Positions 1 through 8,285 are shown, numbered from the stretch's first letter. The stretch: 64,000 nucleotides of DNA from Ancylobacter mangrovi (GCF_024752355.1 NZ_JANTHZ010000008.1:1-64000), one strand, 5' to 3'. Made by a program: numbers and translations. The notes: generated from the sequence alone by a model not told the origin.

Positions 1-425
1 GTGCAGTCGACAGTTTTCCCGCCGGCGACCGCCGGTCCGAAGACCTCGTCTCTGTCGGGATCAACCTGAGGAGCAAAAGCACCGCGTCAGCGGCGCGCCC
101 CGTCGATGGCCGCTTTATAAGGGGACCAAAGATGCCGTGTCAACGGGGATTTTTACAAAAGCGACACAGTCCGCCCTCGGTGGACAACTCCACCCGGCAA
201 AAGCGATAATTGGCTACCTTTCAATAGGTTAGCACTTCTGACGCATCTCGCGCCCCGTCTCTGGCCGCCCTCCGGCGCCGCCGCGTCGGACTTTCGTCTA
301 GGCTGCGGATCGGCGGCATCCGGGCACCGATTCCCGCCGGCTCCCGCCCTAAAGCCCGCGCCGGCCAGCCCATAAGCGCCACGCACCCTTCATTTCCGCC
401 GCCCCTCGGCGCCTGAAACGCGACC
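1..425. other. non-coding left edge
   Basis: I see no convincing gene here. Short open frames on the minus strand (for example 153-386) are Arg/Gly-rich and look like chance frames in GC-rich DNA. The stretch contains a strong leftward promoter (115-143), so positions 1 to about 108 would be the untranslated leader of a transcript whose gene lies beyond the left edge. The DUF1737 gene ends at 426 and is transcribed in the same leftward direction. Confidence 0.5.
115..143 (-). promoter_or_regulatory. strong sigma70-type promoter reading off the left edge
   Basis: On the minus strand a perfect -35 hexamer TTGACA (138-143) is followed by a 17-base spacer and a -10 hexamer TTATAA (115-120). The DNA just downstream is GC-rich (GCGGCC, then GGCGCGCC), like the discriminator of stringently controlled promoters. 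No open frame begins in the roughly 108 leader bases left in the window. A promoter this close to consensus with a long untranslated leader suggests an rRNA operon or another stable RNA upstream of position 1. That identity is inference, while the hexamers and spacing are seen directly. Confidence 0.6.
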
Positions 426-629
426 CTACTGCTCGGAAAGCACGATCTCCTCCGACCACTCGCCCTCGACCTCTTTCACGATCGTCTGGCCGCAGATCAC
501 CCGGCCCTTCAGCGGGTCGAAGGTCAGGGTCGGGCTGCCATGGAGCTGCCAGCCGCGGTTCAACGCCGCCGAGACGCGCTTGCAGAAGGACACGTCGTCC
601 GGTCCCGTGAGATAGCGATAGAGCTTCAT
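426..629 (-). CDS. DUF1737 family small protein
   Basis: This is a 67-residue cytosolic protein of unknown function. It begins MKLYRYLTGPDD and contains the pattern typical of DUF1737 proteins: an N-terminal (L)YRYLTGPDD stretch, then a GWQLHGSP segment, then a short acidic C-terminus. I chose the ATG at 629 because the family starts with this sequence. An upstream in-frame extension to 698 would run into the lyase gene and is Arg-rich. The start lies 10 bases after the lyase stop (640), so the two are probably co-transcribed, with the lyase first. No catalytic residues can be assigned. Confidence 0.75.
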   Translation of the reverse strand: MKLYRYLTGPDDVSFCKRVSAALNRGWQLHGSPTLTFDPLKGRVICGQTIVKEVEGEWSEEIVLSEQ

Positions 630-639
630 CTTCTTTTCC

Positions 640-1539
640 TCAGTTCCGCGCCGCGATGGCCTCGGCGAGCGCCACCGTCTTGCGCGCAATGTCGGCATGC
701 ATGCGCTCGAACATCCGGCCCTCGATCTGCAGCACGCCCTTGGCGGCGTTCTCGGGCCTGTCGAACACCTCGATCAGCATCCGCGCCTCGTCCACCTCCT
801 TCTCGGGCGGCGAGAAGGCGGCGTTGCAGGGCTCGATCTGGGTCGGGTGGATCAGCGTCTTGCCGTCGAAGCCGAGATCGGCCGCCTCCACGCATTCGCG
901 CGCGAAGCCCTCGAGGTCGCGAAAGCCGTTCCATACCCCGTCGAGCACGTCGACCCCGCCGGCCCGCGCCGCGAGCACGCAGAGCGACAGCCAGGCCTGC
1001 ATCGGCGCGCGGCCGGGCACGATGCGCGCGCCGGTCTCCTTCGAGAGATCGTTGGTGCCGAGCACCAGCACGGCGAGCCGGCTCAGCGGGTCGCGGGCGG
1101 CCAGCGCAATCTCGCCCGCCTTCAGCACCGCGAGCGGCGTCTCGATCATCGCCCACACCTTGAGCCCGACCGGCGCGCCCAGCCCATCGAGCCGCCGCCC
1201 GGTCACGCGCAGCGTCTCCGGGTCGGCCACCTTGGGGATCAGCACCGCGTCCGGCCCTGCGCCGGTCGCCGCCGTGGCCGCGAAGGCGGCGAGGTCGTCC
1301 TCGAACCAGGGCGTGTCGGCGCCGTTGACGCGCACCACCACCTCGCGATGGCCGAAGCCGCCGGCGGCGAGCGCCTCCGCCACCAGGGCGCGGGCCCCGG
1401 CCTTGGCATCGGGCGCCACCGCGTCCTCGAGGTCGATGATGACGCCATCGCAGTCGAGGCTGCGCGCCTTTTCAAGCGCGCGGGCATTGGCGCCCGGCAT
1501 GTAGAGCACGCTGCGGCGGGGGCGGAGGGCTGGGGACAT
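640..1539 (-). CDS. HpcH/HpaI aldolase, CitE-like CoA lyase
   Basis: This 299-residue protein belongs to the citrate lyase beta-subunit-like (CitE / malyl-CoA lyase) TIM-barrel family. Visible family marks are RRSVLYMPGANARALEKA at the N-terminus, DGVIIDLEDAV (Mg-coordinating acidic residues), the VRVNG strand, IETPLAVL with the metal-binding Glu, LGTNDLSKE, and KTLIHPTQIEPCN near the C-terminus. Relatives cleave or form 3-hydroxyacyl-CoA thioesters such as malyl-CoA or citramalyl-CoA; the substrate here cannot be told. The ATG at 1539 gives the usual N-terminus, and a start at 1569 would add ten atypical residues. The gene is followed by the DUF1737 gene and is divergent from the FAD oxidoreductase. 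Confidence 0.85.
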   Translation of the reverse strand: MSPALRPRRSVLYMPGANARALEKARSLDCDGVIIDLEDAVAPDAKAGARALVAEALAAGGFGHREVVVRVNGADTPWFEDDLAAFAATAATGAGPDAVLIPKVADPETLRVTGRRLDGLGAPVGLKVWAMIETPLAVLKAGEIALAARDPLSRLAVLVLGTNDLSKETGARIVPGRAPMQAWLSLCVLAARAGGVDVLDGVWNGFRDLEGFARECVEAADLGFDGKTLIHPTQIEPCNAAFSPPEKEVDEARMLIEVFDRPENAAKGVLQIEGRMFERMHADIARKTVALAEAIAARN

Positions 1540-1630
1540 GATTCGCTCGGCTAATTGGCAGAAATCCATTTCGAGCCTATCCGGCTGTCAGGCGCACGGC
1601 CAGTCGATGCCGTCGGCCCGGGACCGGATC

Positions 1631-2803
1631 ATGGACGACAGTTTCGACGTGCTCATCGTCGGCGGCGCCATCATGGGCGCCATGACGGCCTATTTCCTCA
1701 CGCGCGATCCCGGCTTCCACGGCCGGGTCGCCGTCATCGAGCGCGACCCGAGCTTCGCGCATTCCTCCACCACCCTGTCGGCGGCCTCGCTGCGCCAGCA
1801 GTTCTCCATCCCCGAGAACATCCGCATGTCGCTGTTCGGGCTGGAGTTCCTGCGCGGCGCGAAGGAGCGCTTCGGGCCCGACGCCGATCTCGCCTGGCAC
1901 GAGGGCGGCTATCTCATCCTCGCCAGCGCCGCCGGCCTGCCGGTGCTCGAGGCCAATCACCGGATGCAGAAGGCGGAGGGCGCCGACATCGACCTACTCG
2001 CGCCCGACGCGCTCGCGGCCACCTTCCCCTGGCTCAACGTCGCGGGCCTCGCCGCCGGTGCCTATGGCCGCTCGGGCGAGGGCTGGTTCGACGCCCATGC
2101 GCTGCTCTCCTGCACGCGCGCGGCCGCGAAAGCACAGGGCGCGCAGTTCGTCACCGGCGACGTCACGGCAATCGCGCGCGAGGGCGGGCGCATTACCGGC
2201 GTCACGCTGGCGGACGGGCGGCGCGTCGGCTGCGGCGTGCTGGTCAATGCCGCCGGCCCTCGCGCCGGCCGGGTCGCCGCCATGGCGGGCCTCGCGCTGC
2301 CGGTGGAAGGGCGCAAGCGCTGCGTCTTCGTGCTTCACTGCCGCACGCCGCTGCCGCGCCTTCCCCTGCTCGTCGACCCGACCGGCTTCTACATCCGGCC
2401 CGAGGGCGCCTACCAGATCTGCGGCGCCCCGCCGCCGGAGGACAACGATCCCGATGCCGGCGAGGATTTCGAGGTCGACTGGTCGGTGTTCGAGGAAGGC
2501 ATCTGGCCCGCCCTCGCCCACCGCATCCCCGCCATGGAAGAGCTGAAGGTGGTGCGCGCCTGGGCCGGCCATTACGAGATGAACCTGCTCGACCACAACG
2601 CGGTGATCGGGCCGCATCCGGAGGTCGGCAATCTCTACTTCATCAACGGCTTCTCCGGCCACGGACTGCAGCAGGCCCCCGCCGCCGGCCGCGCCATCGC
2701 CGAATGGATCGTGCATGGCCGCTCGGTCTCGCTCGACCTCGACGTGTTCGGCTATGAACGCATCGCCGCCGGGCGCCCGCATGCGGAGCTGAACATCATC
2801 TGA
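1631..2803 (+). CDS. FAD-dependent oxidoreductase, DAO/FOXRED1-like
   Basis: This 390-residue flavoprotein belongs to the D-amino-acid-oxidase/glycine-oxidase superfamily. The N-terminal Rossmann fold is clear (FDVLIVGGAIMGAMTAYFL, with a GGAIMG nucleotide loop), followed by an acidic end of the second strand (AVIERD) and SLRQQFSIPENI. A C-terminal NGFSGHGLQQAPAAGRAIAE segment closes the FAD site. It probably oxidises the C-N bond of an amino acid or N-methylated amine and passes electrons to oxygen or a carrier; the substrate is unknown. The ATG at 1631 was chosen because the dinucleotide fold begins right after it. It is divergent from the CitE-like lyase with 91 bases between the starts. 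Confidence 0.85.
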   Translation: MDDSFDVLIVGGAIMGAMTAYFLTRDPGFHGRVAVIERDPSFAHSSTTLSAASLRQQFSIPENIRMSLFGLEFLRGAKERFGPDADLAWHEGGYLILASAAGLPVLEANHRMQKAEGADIDLLAPDALAATFPWLNVAGLAAGAYGRSGEGWFDAHALLSCTRAAAKAQGAQFVTGDVTAIAREGGRITGVTLADGRRVGCGVLVNAAGPRAGRVAAMAGLALPVEGRKRCVFVLHCRTPLPRLPLLVDPTGFYIRPEGAYQICGAPPPEDNDPDAGEDFEVDWSVFEEGIWPALAHRIPAMEELKVVRAWAGHYEMNLLDHNAVIGPHPEVGNLYFINGFSGHGLQQAPAAGRAIAEWIVHGRSVSLDLDVFGYERIAAGRPHAELNII

Positions 2804-2828
2804 CCGGCGGACCGACGGGAGGAGCGCC

Positions 2829-3587
2829 ATGCGCGTCGCCAGCATCGACGGCTGCAAGGGCGGCTGGGTCGCGGTCATCGTCGAGCCGGGCGGCGCGATG
2901 CGGGCCGAGCGCATCTCCCGTGTCGGCGAACTGTTCGATCGGCCGGACGCGCCCGACCTCGCCGCCATCGACATGCCGATCGGGCTGCCGGACCGGATCG
3001 GCCCGAAGGGCCGCGCGCCGGAGCGGCTGGTGCGCCCGCTTCTCGGCGCCCGCCAGTCGAGCGTGTTCTCCATCCCTTCGCGCGCGGCGGTCGCCGCGGC
3101 GCTGGACGCGGAGGCCCATCCGGAGGAAGGCCTGCGCTATCGGCATGCCTGCGCTGTCGCCCGCGCAACCTCCGATCCGCCGCGCGCCCTCGCCAAGCAG
3201 GCCTTCCACATCATGCCGAGGATCGGCGAGATCGACGCGCTGCTGTGCGAGCACCCTTCCCTGCGCACGCGCCTCCACGAGTGCCATCCGGAGGTCAGCT
3301 TCTGGGCGATGAACGGCGAGGCGCCGGTGCCGATCGCCAAGAAGGTGAAGAACGCGCCGCACGGGCCGGGGCTGGTCCTGCGCCGCCAACTCCTTGCCGC
3401 GCAAGGCTTCGGCGAGGACATCACCGCCGCCGCGCGGGCGCGTGCGATCGGGGTCGGTGCGGACGATCTCCTCGACGCCTGCGCGGCGGCCTGGACCGCC
3501 CGGCGTATCGCCGAAGGACGGGCGCGCGCCTTCCCTTCGCCACCCGACAGGGATAGGCACGGCCTGCCCATCTGCATCCAGGCATAA
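2829..3587 (+). CDS. DUF429 domain protein
   Basis: This 252-residue protein resembles the DUF429 family, which has an RNase H-like fold and is annotated in some databases as a predicted nuclease. It opens with a beta-strand carrying an early Asp (SIDGCKGGWVAVI) and contains AAIDMPIGLPDR, RLVRPLLGARQSSVFSIPSR and a later ECHPEVSFWAMNG segment, all family hallmarks. A good ribosome site (GGAGGAG) precedes the ATG. It follows the FAD oxidoreductase by 25 bases on the same strand and may be co-transcribed. No biochemical role can be assigned from the sequence. Confidence 0.75.
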   Translation: MRVASIDGCKGGWVAVIVEPGGAMRAERISRVGELFDRPDAPDLAAIDMPIGLPDRIGPKGRAPERLVRPLLGARQSSVFSIPSRAAVAAALDAEAHPEEGLRYRHACAVARATSDPPRALAKQAFHIMPRIGEIDALLCEHPSLRTRLHECHPEVSFWAMNGEAPVPIAKKVKNAPHGPGLVLRRQLLAAQGFGEDITAAARARAIGVGADDLLDACAAAWTARRIAEGRARAFPSPPDRDRHGLPICIQA

Positions 3588-3610
3588 TTCACAGACATAT
3601 TCTGCTTGAT

Positions 3611-3639
3611 TTTAAACACACATGATCCGTGTGTTTAAA
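3611..3639. promoter_or_regulatory. perfect 11-bp inverted repeat upstream of the sulfite-reductase operon
   Basis: TTTAAACACAC (3611-3621) and GTGTGTTTAAA (3629-3639) are exact inverted repeats separated by 7 bases, in a conspicuously AT-rich stretch. It lies 24 bases after the DUF429 stop and 70 bases before the DUF2849 start. It could be an operator for the cys operon or a weak terminator for the gene before it. The AT-rich arms and the lack of a U tract favour an operator. Confidence 0.5.
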
Positions 3640-3708
3640 TGGCCTTTGCACGCATCCATTTCGTGTTATGTTCGTTGTAGAGACTCTAATGACAGGACTT
3701 CCCGGGCA

Positions 3709-4044
3709 ATGGCCGCTCCGCAGCAGCAGAAACTGAAGGTCAACGGCCCCGTCGCCGTCACGGCCAACCGCCTGAGCGACGGCGTCGTGGTCTGGCGGAC
3801 CGCGGCGGGCGGCTGGTCGACCGACCTCGCCGACGCGGCCGTCGTCACCACCGCGCCGGAGGCCATCGCCCTGCTCGAGAGCGCCTCCGTCCGTCACACC
3901 GATGCGGTCGGTGCCTATGTCGCCCCGGTGGTCGTCGTCGAGGACGGCACCGTCCGGCCGGGGAACCTGCGCGAGCGCATCCGCGTCGCCGGCCCCACCT
4001 TCACCCTGCCCGGCGCCCTGGGCGCCGACCTGCCGGCGGCCTGA
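3709..4044 (+). CDS. DUF2849 protein, sulfite-reductase-associated
   Basis: This 111-residue cytosolic protein matches the DUF2849 family, found immediately upstream of ferredoxin/NADPH-type sulfite reductase genes in alphaproteobacteria. Visible marks are VTANRLSDGVVVWR near the N-terminus, then DAAVVTTAPEAIALLE and a C-terminal NLRERIRVAGPTF. Its role is unknown; genomic context suggests help in electron delivery to, or assembly of, the sulfite reductase. I take the ATG at 3709; an extension to 3622 would start inside the inverted repeat. The gene ends 24 bases before cysI. Confidence 0.8.
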   Translation: MAAPQQQKLKVNGPVAVTANRLSDGVVVWRTAAGGWSTDLADAAVVTTAPEAIALLESASVRHTDAVGAYVAPVVVVEDGTVRPGNLRERIRVAGPTFTLPGALGADLPAA

Positions 4045-4068
4045 GCCGCTACAGCCGAAGCGAAGCCC

Positions 4069-5724
4069 ATGTACGTCTATGACGAATTCGATCGCGCCTT
4101 CCTCGCCGAACGGGTGGCGGAATTCCGCGATCAGGTGAACCGCCGCCTCGCGGGCGCGCTGAACGAGGACGAGTTCAAGCCGCTCCGGCTGATGAACGGC
4201 GTCTATCTTCAGCTCCACGCCTATATGCTGCGCGTCGCCATCCCCTATGGCACGCTGTCGGCGGCCCAGCTTCGCCGCATGGCCCATGTCGCGCGCACCT
4301 ATGACCGCGGCTACGGCCATTTCACCACCCGGCAGAACATCCAGTTCAACTGGATCAAGCTGGAGAACCTGCCCGACGCCATGGCGGAGCTCGCCGAGGT
4401 CGGCGTGCACGGCATCCAGACCTCGGGCAACTGCATCCGCAACGTCACCACCGACCAGTGGGCCGGCGCGGTGCCGGGCGAGTTCGACGACCCGCGCATC
4501 TGGGCCGAGATCCTGCGCCAGTATTCGACGCTGCATCCCGAGTTCACCTACCTGCCGCGCAAGTTCAAGATCGCCATCACCGCCGCCGGGCACGACCGCG
4601 CCGCCATCAAGGTGCACGATGTCGGCCTGCGCCTGCACCGCAACGAGGCGGGCGAGCTCGGCTTCGAGGTGCTGGTCGGCGGCGGACTCGGGCGCACGCC
4701 CTTCGTCGGCAAGTCGATCCGCCCGTTCCTGCCGGTGCGCGAGCTGTTGAGCTACATCGAAGCCATCATGCGCGTGTACAATCAGTACGGGCGCCGCGAC
4801 AACATCTACAAGGCCCGCATCAAGATCCTGGTGCACGAGATCGGCGCCGAGGAATTCTCGAAGGCGGTCGAGGCCGAATGGGCGGCGATCCGCGACGGCG
4901 CGCTGCACCTCACCGACGAGATGATCGAGGAGATCCGCTCGCGCTTCGTCTATCCCGCCTATGAGGCGCTGGACGACGAGCCGGCCGAGTTCACCGCGGC
5001 GATGGCGGACCCGCGCTTCGCCACCTGGTTCGCCAATTCGGTCCACCCCCACAAGGTGCCGGGCTATTCGATCGTCACCATCTCGCTCAAGCCAGTCGGC
5101 GCCCCTCCGGGCGACGCCACCGCCGACCAGATGGACGTGATCGCCGACCTCGCCGACGCCCATGCCTTCGGCGAGATCCGCGTCGGCCACGAGCAGAATC
5201 TCTGCCTGCCGAGCGTCGCCAGGCGCGACCTGCCGGAGCTCTGGCGCCGGCTCGACGCGGCCGGGCTCGCCACGCCGAACGTCAACCTCGTCAACGACAT
5301 CATCTCCTGCCCCGGCCTCGACTATTGCGCGCTGGCCAACACCCGCGCGATCCCGGTGGCGCAGGAGATCGCCAAGCGCTTCGCCGACCTCGACAAGGCG
5401 CGCGGCATCGGCCGGCTGCACATCAACATCTCGGGCTGCATCAACGCCTGCGGCCACCACCATGTCGGCCATATCGGCATTCTGGGGGTCGAGAAGAACG
5501 GCCAGGAGTTCTTCCAGATCACGCTCGGCGGGCGCGCCGACGAGCAGGCCCAGCTCGGCACGCTGCTCGGCCCGGCGGTCTCCTACGACCAGGTGCCGGG
5601 CCTCGTGGAGGACGTGGTCGCCACCTATATGGAGCTGCGCTCCGGCCCGCAGGAACTGTTCGTCGACACCGTCGCCCGCCTTGGCGTCGAGCCTTTCAAG
5701 GAGCGCGTCTATGCCGCTCATTGA
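4069..5724 (+). CDS. cysI: nitrite/sulfite reductase, siroheme [4Fe-4S] hemoprotein
   Basis: This 551-residue protein reduces sulfite to sulfide in assimilatory sulfur metabolism, using a coupled siroheme and [4Fe-4S] centre. N-terminal and middle ferredoxin-like repeats carry FTTRQNIQFNW and QTSGNCIRNVT. The cluster cysteines lie in SCPGLDYCALANTR and in SGCINACGHHHVGHIG near residues 410-470. The length fits the single-chain hemoprotein family. Nitrite reductase cannot be formally excluded, but the neighbours (DUF2849, DUF934 and APS reductase) make sulfite the likely substrate. Its 3' end overlaps the next gene by 14 bases, so translation is probably coupled. Confidence 0.92.
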   Translation: MYVYDEFDRAFLAERVAEFRDQVNRRLAGALNEDEFKPLRLMNGVYLQLHAYMLRVAIPYGTLSAAQLRRMAHVARTYDRGYGHFTTRQNIQFNWIKLENLPDAMAELAEVGVHGIQTSGNCIRNVTTDQWAGAVPGEFDDPRIWAEILRQYSTLHPEFTYLPRKFKIAITAAGHDRAAIKVHDVGLRLHRNEAGELGFEVLVGGGLGRTPFVGKSIRPFLPVRELLSYIEAIMRVYNQYGRRDNIYKARIKILVHEIGAEEFSKAVEAEWAAIRDGALHLTDEMIEEIRSRFVYPAYEALDDEPAEFTAAMADPRFATWFANSVHPHKVPGYSIVTISLKPVGAPPGDATADQMDVIADLADAHAFGEIRVGHEQNLCLPSVARRDLPELWRRLDAAGLATPNVNLVNDIISCPGLDYCALANTRAIPVAQEIAKRFADLDKARGIGRLHINISGCINACGHHHVGHIGILGVEKNGQEFFQITLGGRADEQAQLGTLLGPAVSYDQVPGLVEDVVATYMELRSGPQELFVDTVARLGVEPFKERVYAAH

Positions 5725-6217
5725 GAAAGGCCGCGTGGTCGAGGACCGCTTCCACCGCATCGGCGACGACGAGGCGCTGCCCGAGGGCGCGCCGGTGCTG
5801 ATCGGCATCGACCGCTTCCTGCGCGAGGCCGAGGCGCTCAAGGGTCGGCAGGCGCCGGTCGGCGTCATCTGGCCGAACGACCGCCCCATCGGCGAGATCG
5901 AGCCCTATCTCGGCCAGCTCTCGCTGATCGCGCTGGGGTTCCCGATCTTCCGCGACGGGCGGGCCTACAGCCAGGCGCGGCTGCTGCGTGAACGGCTCGG
6001 CTGGACCGGGCCGCTCAGGGCGGTGGGCAACGTGCTGCAGGACCAGTTCCTGCTCATGCAGCGCTCGGGCTTCGACCAGATCGAGGCCGTCAAGCAGGCC
6101 GATGCCGCCGCCTTCGAAGAGGTGGTGCACCGCTACAGTGCCTTCTACCAGCCGGCAACGGATGAACGTCCCAGCCTCCTGCGCCAGCGGCTCGGCCGCA
6201 CGGCGCGCCCGGAATGA
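5711..6217 (+). CDS. DUF934 protein, sulfite-reduction accessory
   Basis: This 168-residue cytosolic protein belongs to the DUF934 family, annotated as probably involved in sulfite reduction because of constant linkage to cysI. Typical stretches are GVIWPNDRPIGEIEPYL, FPIFRDGRAYSQARLLRERLG and RAVGNVLQDQFLLMQRSGFD. No cofactor motif is obvious. The ATG at 5711 lies inside the end of cysI. This start gives the expected N-terminus, and the upstream part of the open frame is a shadow of cysI. It is followed after 16 bases by cysH. The biochemical role is unknown. Confidence 0.85.
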   Translation: MPLIEKGRVVEDRFHRIGDDEALPEGAPVLIGIDRFLREAEALKGRQAPVGVIWPNDRPIGEIEPYLGQLSLIALGFPIFRDGRAYSQARLLRERLGWTGPLRAVGNVLQDQFLLMQRSGFDQIEAVKQADAAAFEEVVHRYSAFYQPATDERPSLLRQRLGRTARPE

Positions 6218-6233
6218 TCCCGGAGCATTCTCC

Positions 6234-6974
6234 ATGACCATCGCCCAGCGTCTCGACCTCTCCAATGAGGGTTCCGTGCCCTGCAAGGACGACGTGGGCG
6301 GCCTGTCCTGCGCGCTGGCCGAGGCGAGCCCGACGGAGATCATCGCCGCCGCCATCGACAATGTCGCGCCGGGCAAGCTGTGCCTCGTCTCGTCCTTCGG
6401 CACGGAATCGGCGGTGCTGCTTGCCTTCATGGCCGAGGTCGACCGCACGCTGCCCGTGGTCTTCCTCGACACCGGATGGCTGTTCGAGGAGACGCTGGCC
6501 TATCGTGACACGCTGATCGACCGGCTCGGCCTCACGGACGTGCGCACCATCCACCCGGACGCGGACCGCCTTGCCGCGCTCGACGCCGACCGCAGCCTGT
6601 GGGACAGCGACCCGGACGCCTGCTGCCGCATCCGCAAGGTCGAGCCGCTGGCGCGCGCGCTCGCCGGCTTCGACGGCTGGCTTAACGGGCGCAAGCGCTA
6701 TCAGGGCGGGCTGCGCTCCAGCATCCCGGTGGTCGAGCGCGACGGCAGCCGGCTGAAGTTCAACCCGCTCGCCACGCTGGAGCGGGCGGATCTGGAAGCC
6801 GCCCGCGCGCGCTTCGACCTGCCCCCGCACCCGCTCGCCGCCAAGGGCTTCGCCTCCGTCGGCTGCATGCCCTGCACCAGCCGCGCCCGTCCCGACGAGG
6901 ACGGCCGCGCCGGTCGCTGGCGGGGGCGCGACAAGGCGGAGTGCGGCATCCACACGCTGCTCTCGACCCTCTGA
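6234..6974 (+). CDS. cysH: phosphoadenylyl/adenylyl-sulfate reductase
   Basis: This 246-residue enzyme reduces activated sulfate (APS or PAPS) to sulfite using thioredoxin. It has the ATP-pyrophosphatase-type fold (LVSSFGTESAVLL, VVFLDTGWLFEET) and the C-terminal catalytic motif KAECGIH. Two extra cysteine pairs (DACCRIRK and VGCMPCT) are those that bind a [4Fe-4S] cluster in the plant/bacterial APS-reductase group, so APS is the likelier substrate. It closes the DUF2849-cysI-DUF934-cysH unit. No ATP sulfurylase (cysDN) is in the window, so the preceding activation step must be encoded elsewhere. Confidence 0.92.
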   Translation: MTIAQRLDLSNEGSVPCKDDVGGLSCALAEASPTEIIAAAIDNVAPGKLCLVSSFGTESAVLLAFMAEVDRTLPVVFLDTGWLFEETLAYRDTLIDRLGLTDVRTIHPDADRLAALDADRSLWDSDPDACCRIRKVEPLARALAGFDGWLNGRKRYQGGLRSSIPVVERDGSRLKFNPLATLERADLEAARARFDLPPHPLAAKGFASVGCMPCTSRARPDEDGRAGRWRGRDKAECGIHTLLSTL

Positions 6975-6988
6975 TCTCCCCTTGAAAT

Positions 6989-7020
6989 GCAGGCGCTGCG
7001 GCTCCCGTCGCAGCGCCTGC
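6989..7020 (+). terminator. hairpin after cysH
   Basis: A perfect 12-base-pair GC-rich stem (6989-7000 with 7009-7020) with an 8-base loop starts 14 bases after the cysH stop. No run of T follows, so it may end transcription only partly or protect the 3' end. It separates the reduction genes from the sulfate-uptake genes. Confidence 0.5.
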
Positions 7021-7066
7021 CTCGGCATGTCTAGTCCAGCACTTTCAATGGGTTAGATTATTTTCT

Positions 7067-7103
7067 AGTAAATCGATATTCTATATTGACCATATCATTT
7101 ACT
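7067..7103. promoter_or_regulatory. long inverted repeat in the sulfate-transport control region
   Basis: AGTAAATcGATAT (7067-7079) and ATATCATTTACT (7092-7103) are inverted copies apart from one extra base, with a 12-base spacer. They sit in the most AT-rich stretch of this region, 76 bases before the sulfate-binding-protein start. A TTGACC lies inside the spacer end (7086-7091) but no good -10 follows at normal distance. Position and symmetry suggest an operator for a sulfur-responsive regulator; which regulator is unknown. Confidence 0.5.
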
Positions 7104-7178
7104 GGTGGAAATCTTCCTCTCACAGTCTTGGCGCCGGGGGTTGTTGGCACCGGGCGCCTCATTCGGGGAGAAGAATCC

Positions 7179-8195
7179 ATGCGCTTGAATTTCGGCCCCG
7201 CGGCCGCCGCCGCGCTCATTGCCCTTGTCGGCTCCGTCGCCTCGCCCGCGCCCGTGCGCGCCGCCGACGTCACCCTGCTCAACGTCTCCTACGACCCGAC
7301 GCGCGAGCTCTACGCCAAGTTCAACGAACTGTTCGCGCATGAGTATCAGGCGCAGACTGGCAAGAGCGTCGAGGTCAAGGCCTCGCATGGCGGCTCCGGC
7401 AAGCAGGCCCGCTCGGTGATCGACGGGCTCGATGCCGACGTCGTCACCCTGGCCCTCGCCTACGACATCGACGCCATCGCCGATCGCGGCCTCATCGCGC
7501 CGGACTGGCAGAAGCGCCTGCCCGACAATTCCTCGCCCTACACCTCGACCATCGTGTTCCTGGTCCGCAAGGGCAATCCCAAGGGCATCAAGGACTGGGA
7601 CGACCTCGTGAAGCCCGGCATCCAGGTCATCACGCCGAACCCGAAGACCTCGGGCGGGGCGCGCTGGAACTACCTCGCGGGCTGGGCTTACGCGCTGCGC
7701 AAATACGGCTCCGAGGACAAGGCGAAGGACTATCTCGCCGCCCTGTTCAGGAACGTGCCGGTGCTCGACACCGGGGCGCGCGGCTCCACCATCACCTTCA
7801 CCGAACGCGGGGTCGGCGACGTGCTGCTCGCCTGGGAGAACGAGGCCTTCCTCTCGCAGCGCGAGCTCGGCGCCGACAAGTTCGACATCGTCGTGCCCTC
7901 GCTCTCGATCCTCGCCGAGCCGCCGGTCGCCGTGGTCGACAAGAACGTCGACCGTAAGGGCACCCGCGCCGCCGCCGAGGCCTATCTCAAGCTGCTCTAT
8001 TCGAAGGAAGGCCAGAAGCTGGCGGCGGAGAACTTCTACCGCCCGCGCGATCCCGAAATCGCCGCGCAGTACAGGGACCAGTTCCCCAAGGTGGACCTCG
8101 TCACCATCGACGACCCGATCTTCGGCGGCTGGCGCAAGGCGCAGCAGACCCACTTCGCCGATGGCGGCGTGTTCGACCAAATCTACTCGAACTGA
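7179..8195 (+). CDS. sbp: sulfate ABC transporter substrate-binding protein
   Basis: This 338-residue periplasmic binding protein delivers sulfate (or thiosulfate) to the CysTW permease. An N-terminal signal peptide ends near PVRA/AD. Family marks follow: [14 protein letters not shown] at the mature N-terminus, [33 protein letters not shown] and [15 protein letters not shown] use the ATG at 7179 because it gives a normal signal peptide; the longer frame to 7086 runs through the inverted repeat. A strong hairpin separates it from cysT, as is common where the binding protein must be made in excess. Confidence 0.92.
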   Translation: MRLNFGPAAAAALIALVGSVASPAPVRAADVTLLNVSYDPTRELYAKFNELFAHEYQAQTGKSVEVKASHGGSGKQARSVIDGLDADVVTLALAYDIDAIADRGLIAPDWQKRLPDNSSPYTSTIVFLVRKGNPKGIKDWDDLVKPGIQVITPNPKTSGGARWNYLAGWAYALRKYGSEDKAKDYLAALFRNVPVLDTGARGSTITFTERGVGDVLLAWENEAFLSQRELGADKFDIVVPSLSILAEPPVAVVDKNVDRKGTRAAAEAYLKLLYSKEGQKLAAENFYRPRDPEIAAQYRDQFPKVDLVTIDDPIFGGWRKAQQTHFADGGVFDQIYSN

Positions 8196-8221
8196 CCCGC
8201 CTTTCCGGACCACGCGCCGCC

Positions 8222-8256
8222 CGTCCGCCCGACGACCCCGGTCGTCCGGGCGGACG
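8222..8256 (+). terminator. intercistronic stem-loop between sbp and cysT
   Basis: The sequence 8222-8237 pairs with 8240-8256 to give a 16-base-pair GC stem with one bulged C. No T run follows. It lies inside the 90-base gap between the binding-protein gene and the permease gene. Such elements typically stabilise the upstream mRNA or attenuate downstream transcription, giving more binding protein than permease. That role is inferred from position. Confidence 0.5.
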
Positions 8257-8285
8257 CCTCGTCCGAACGCCGCCGGAGACCCGCC

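Noticed and set aside
153-386. A 77-codon minus-strand frame near the left edge
   Set aside because: It spans most of the region upstream of the strong leftward promoter, has an Arg/Gly-rich sequence, no ribosome site and no family resemblance.
3589-5889. A 766-codon minus-strand open frame opposite cysI
   Set aside because: It is a shadow of cysI; no family resemblance and implausible His/Asp/Arg-rich content.
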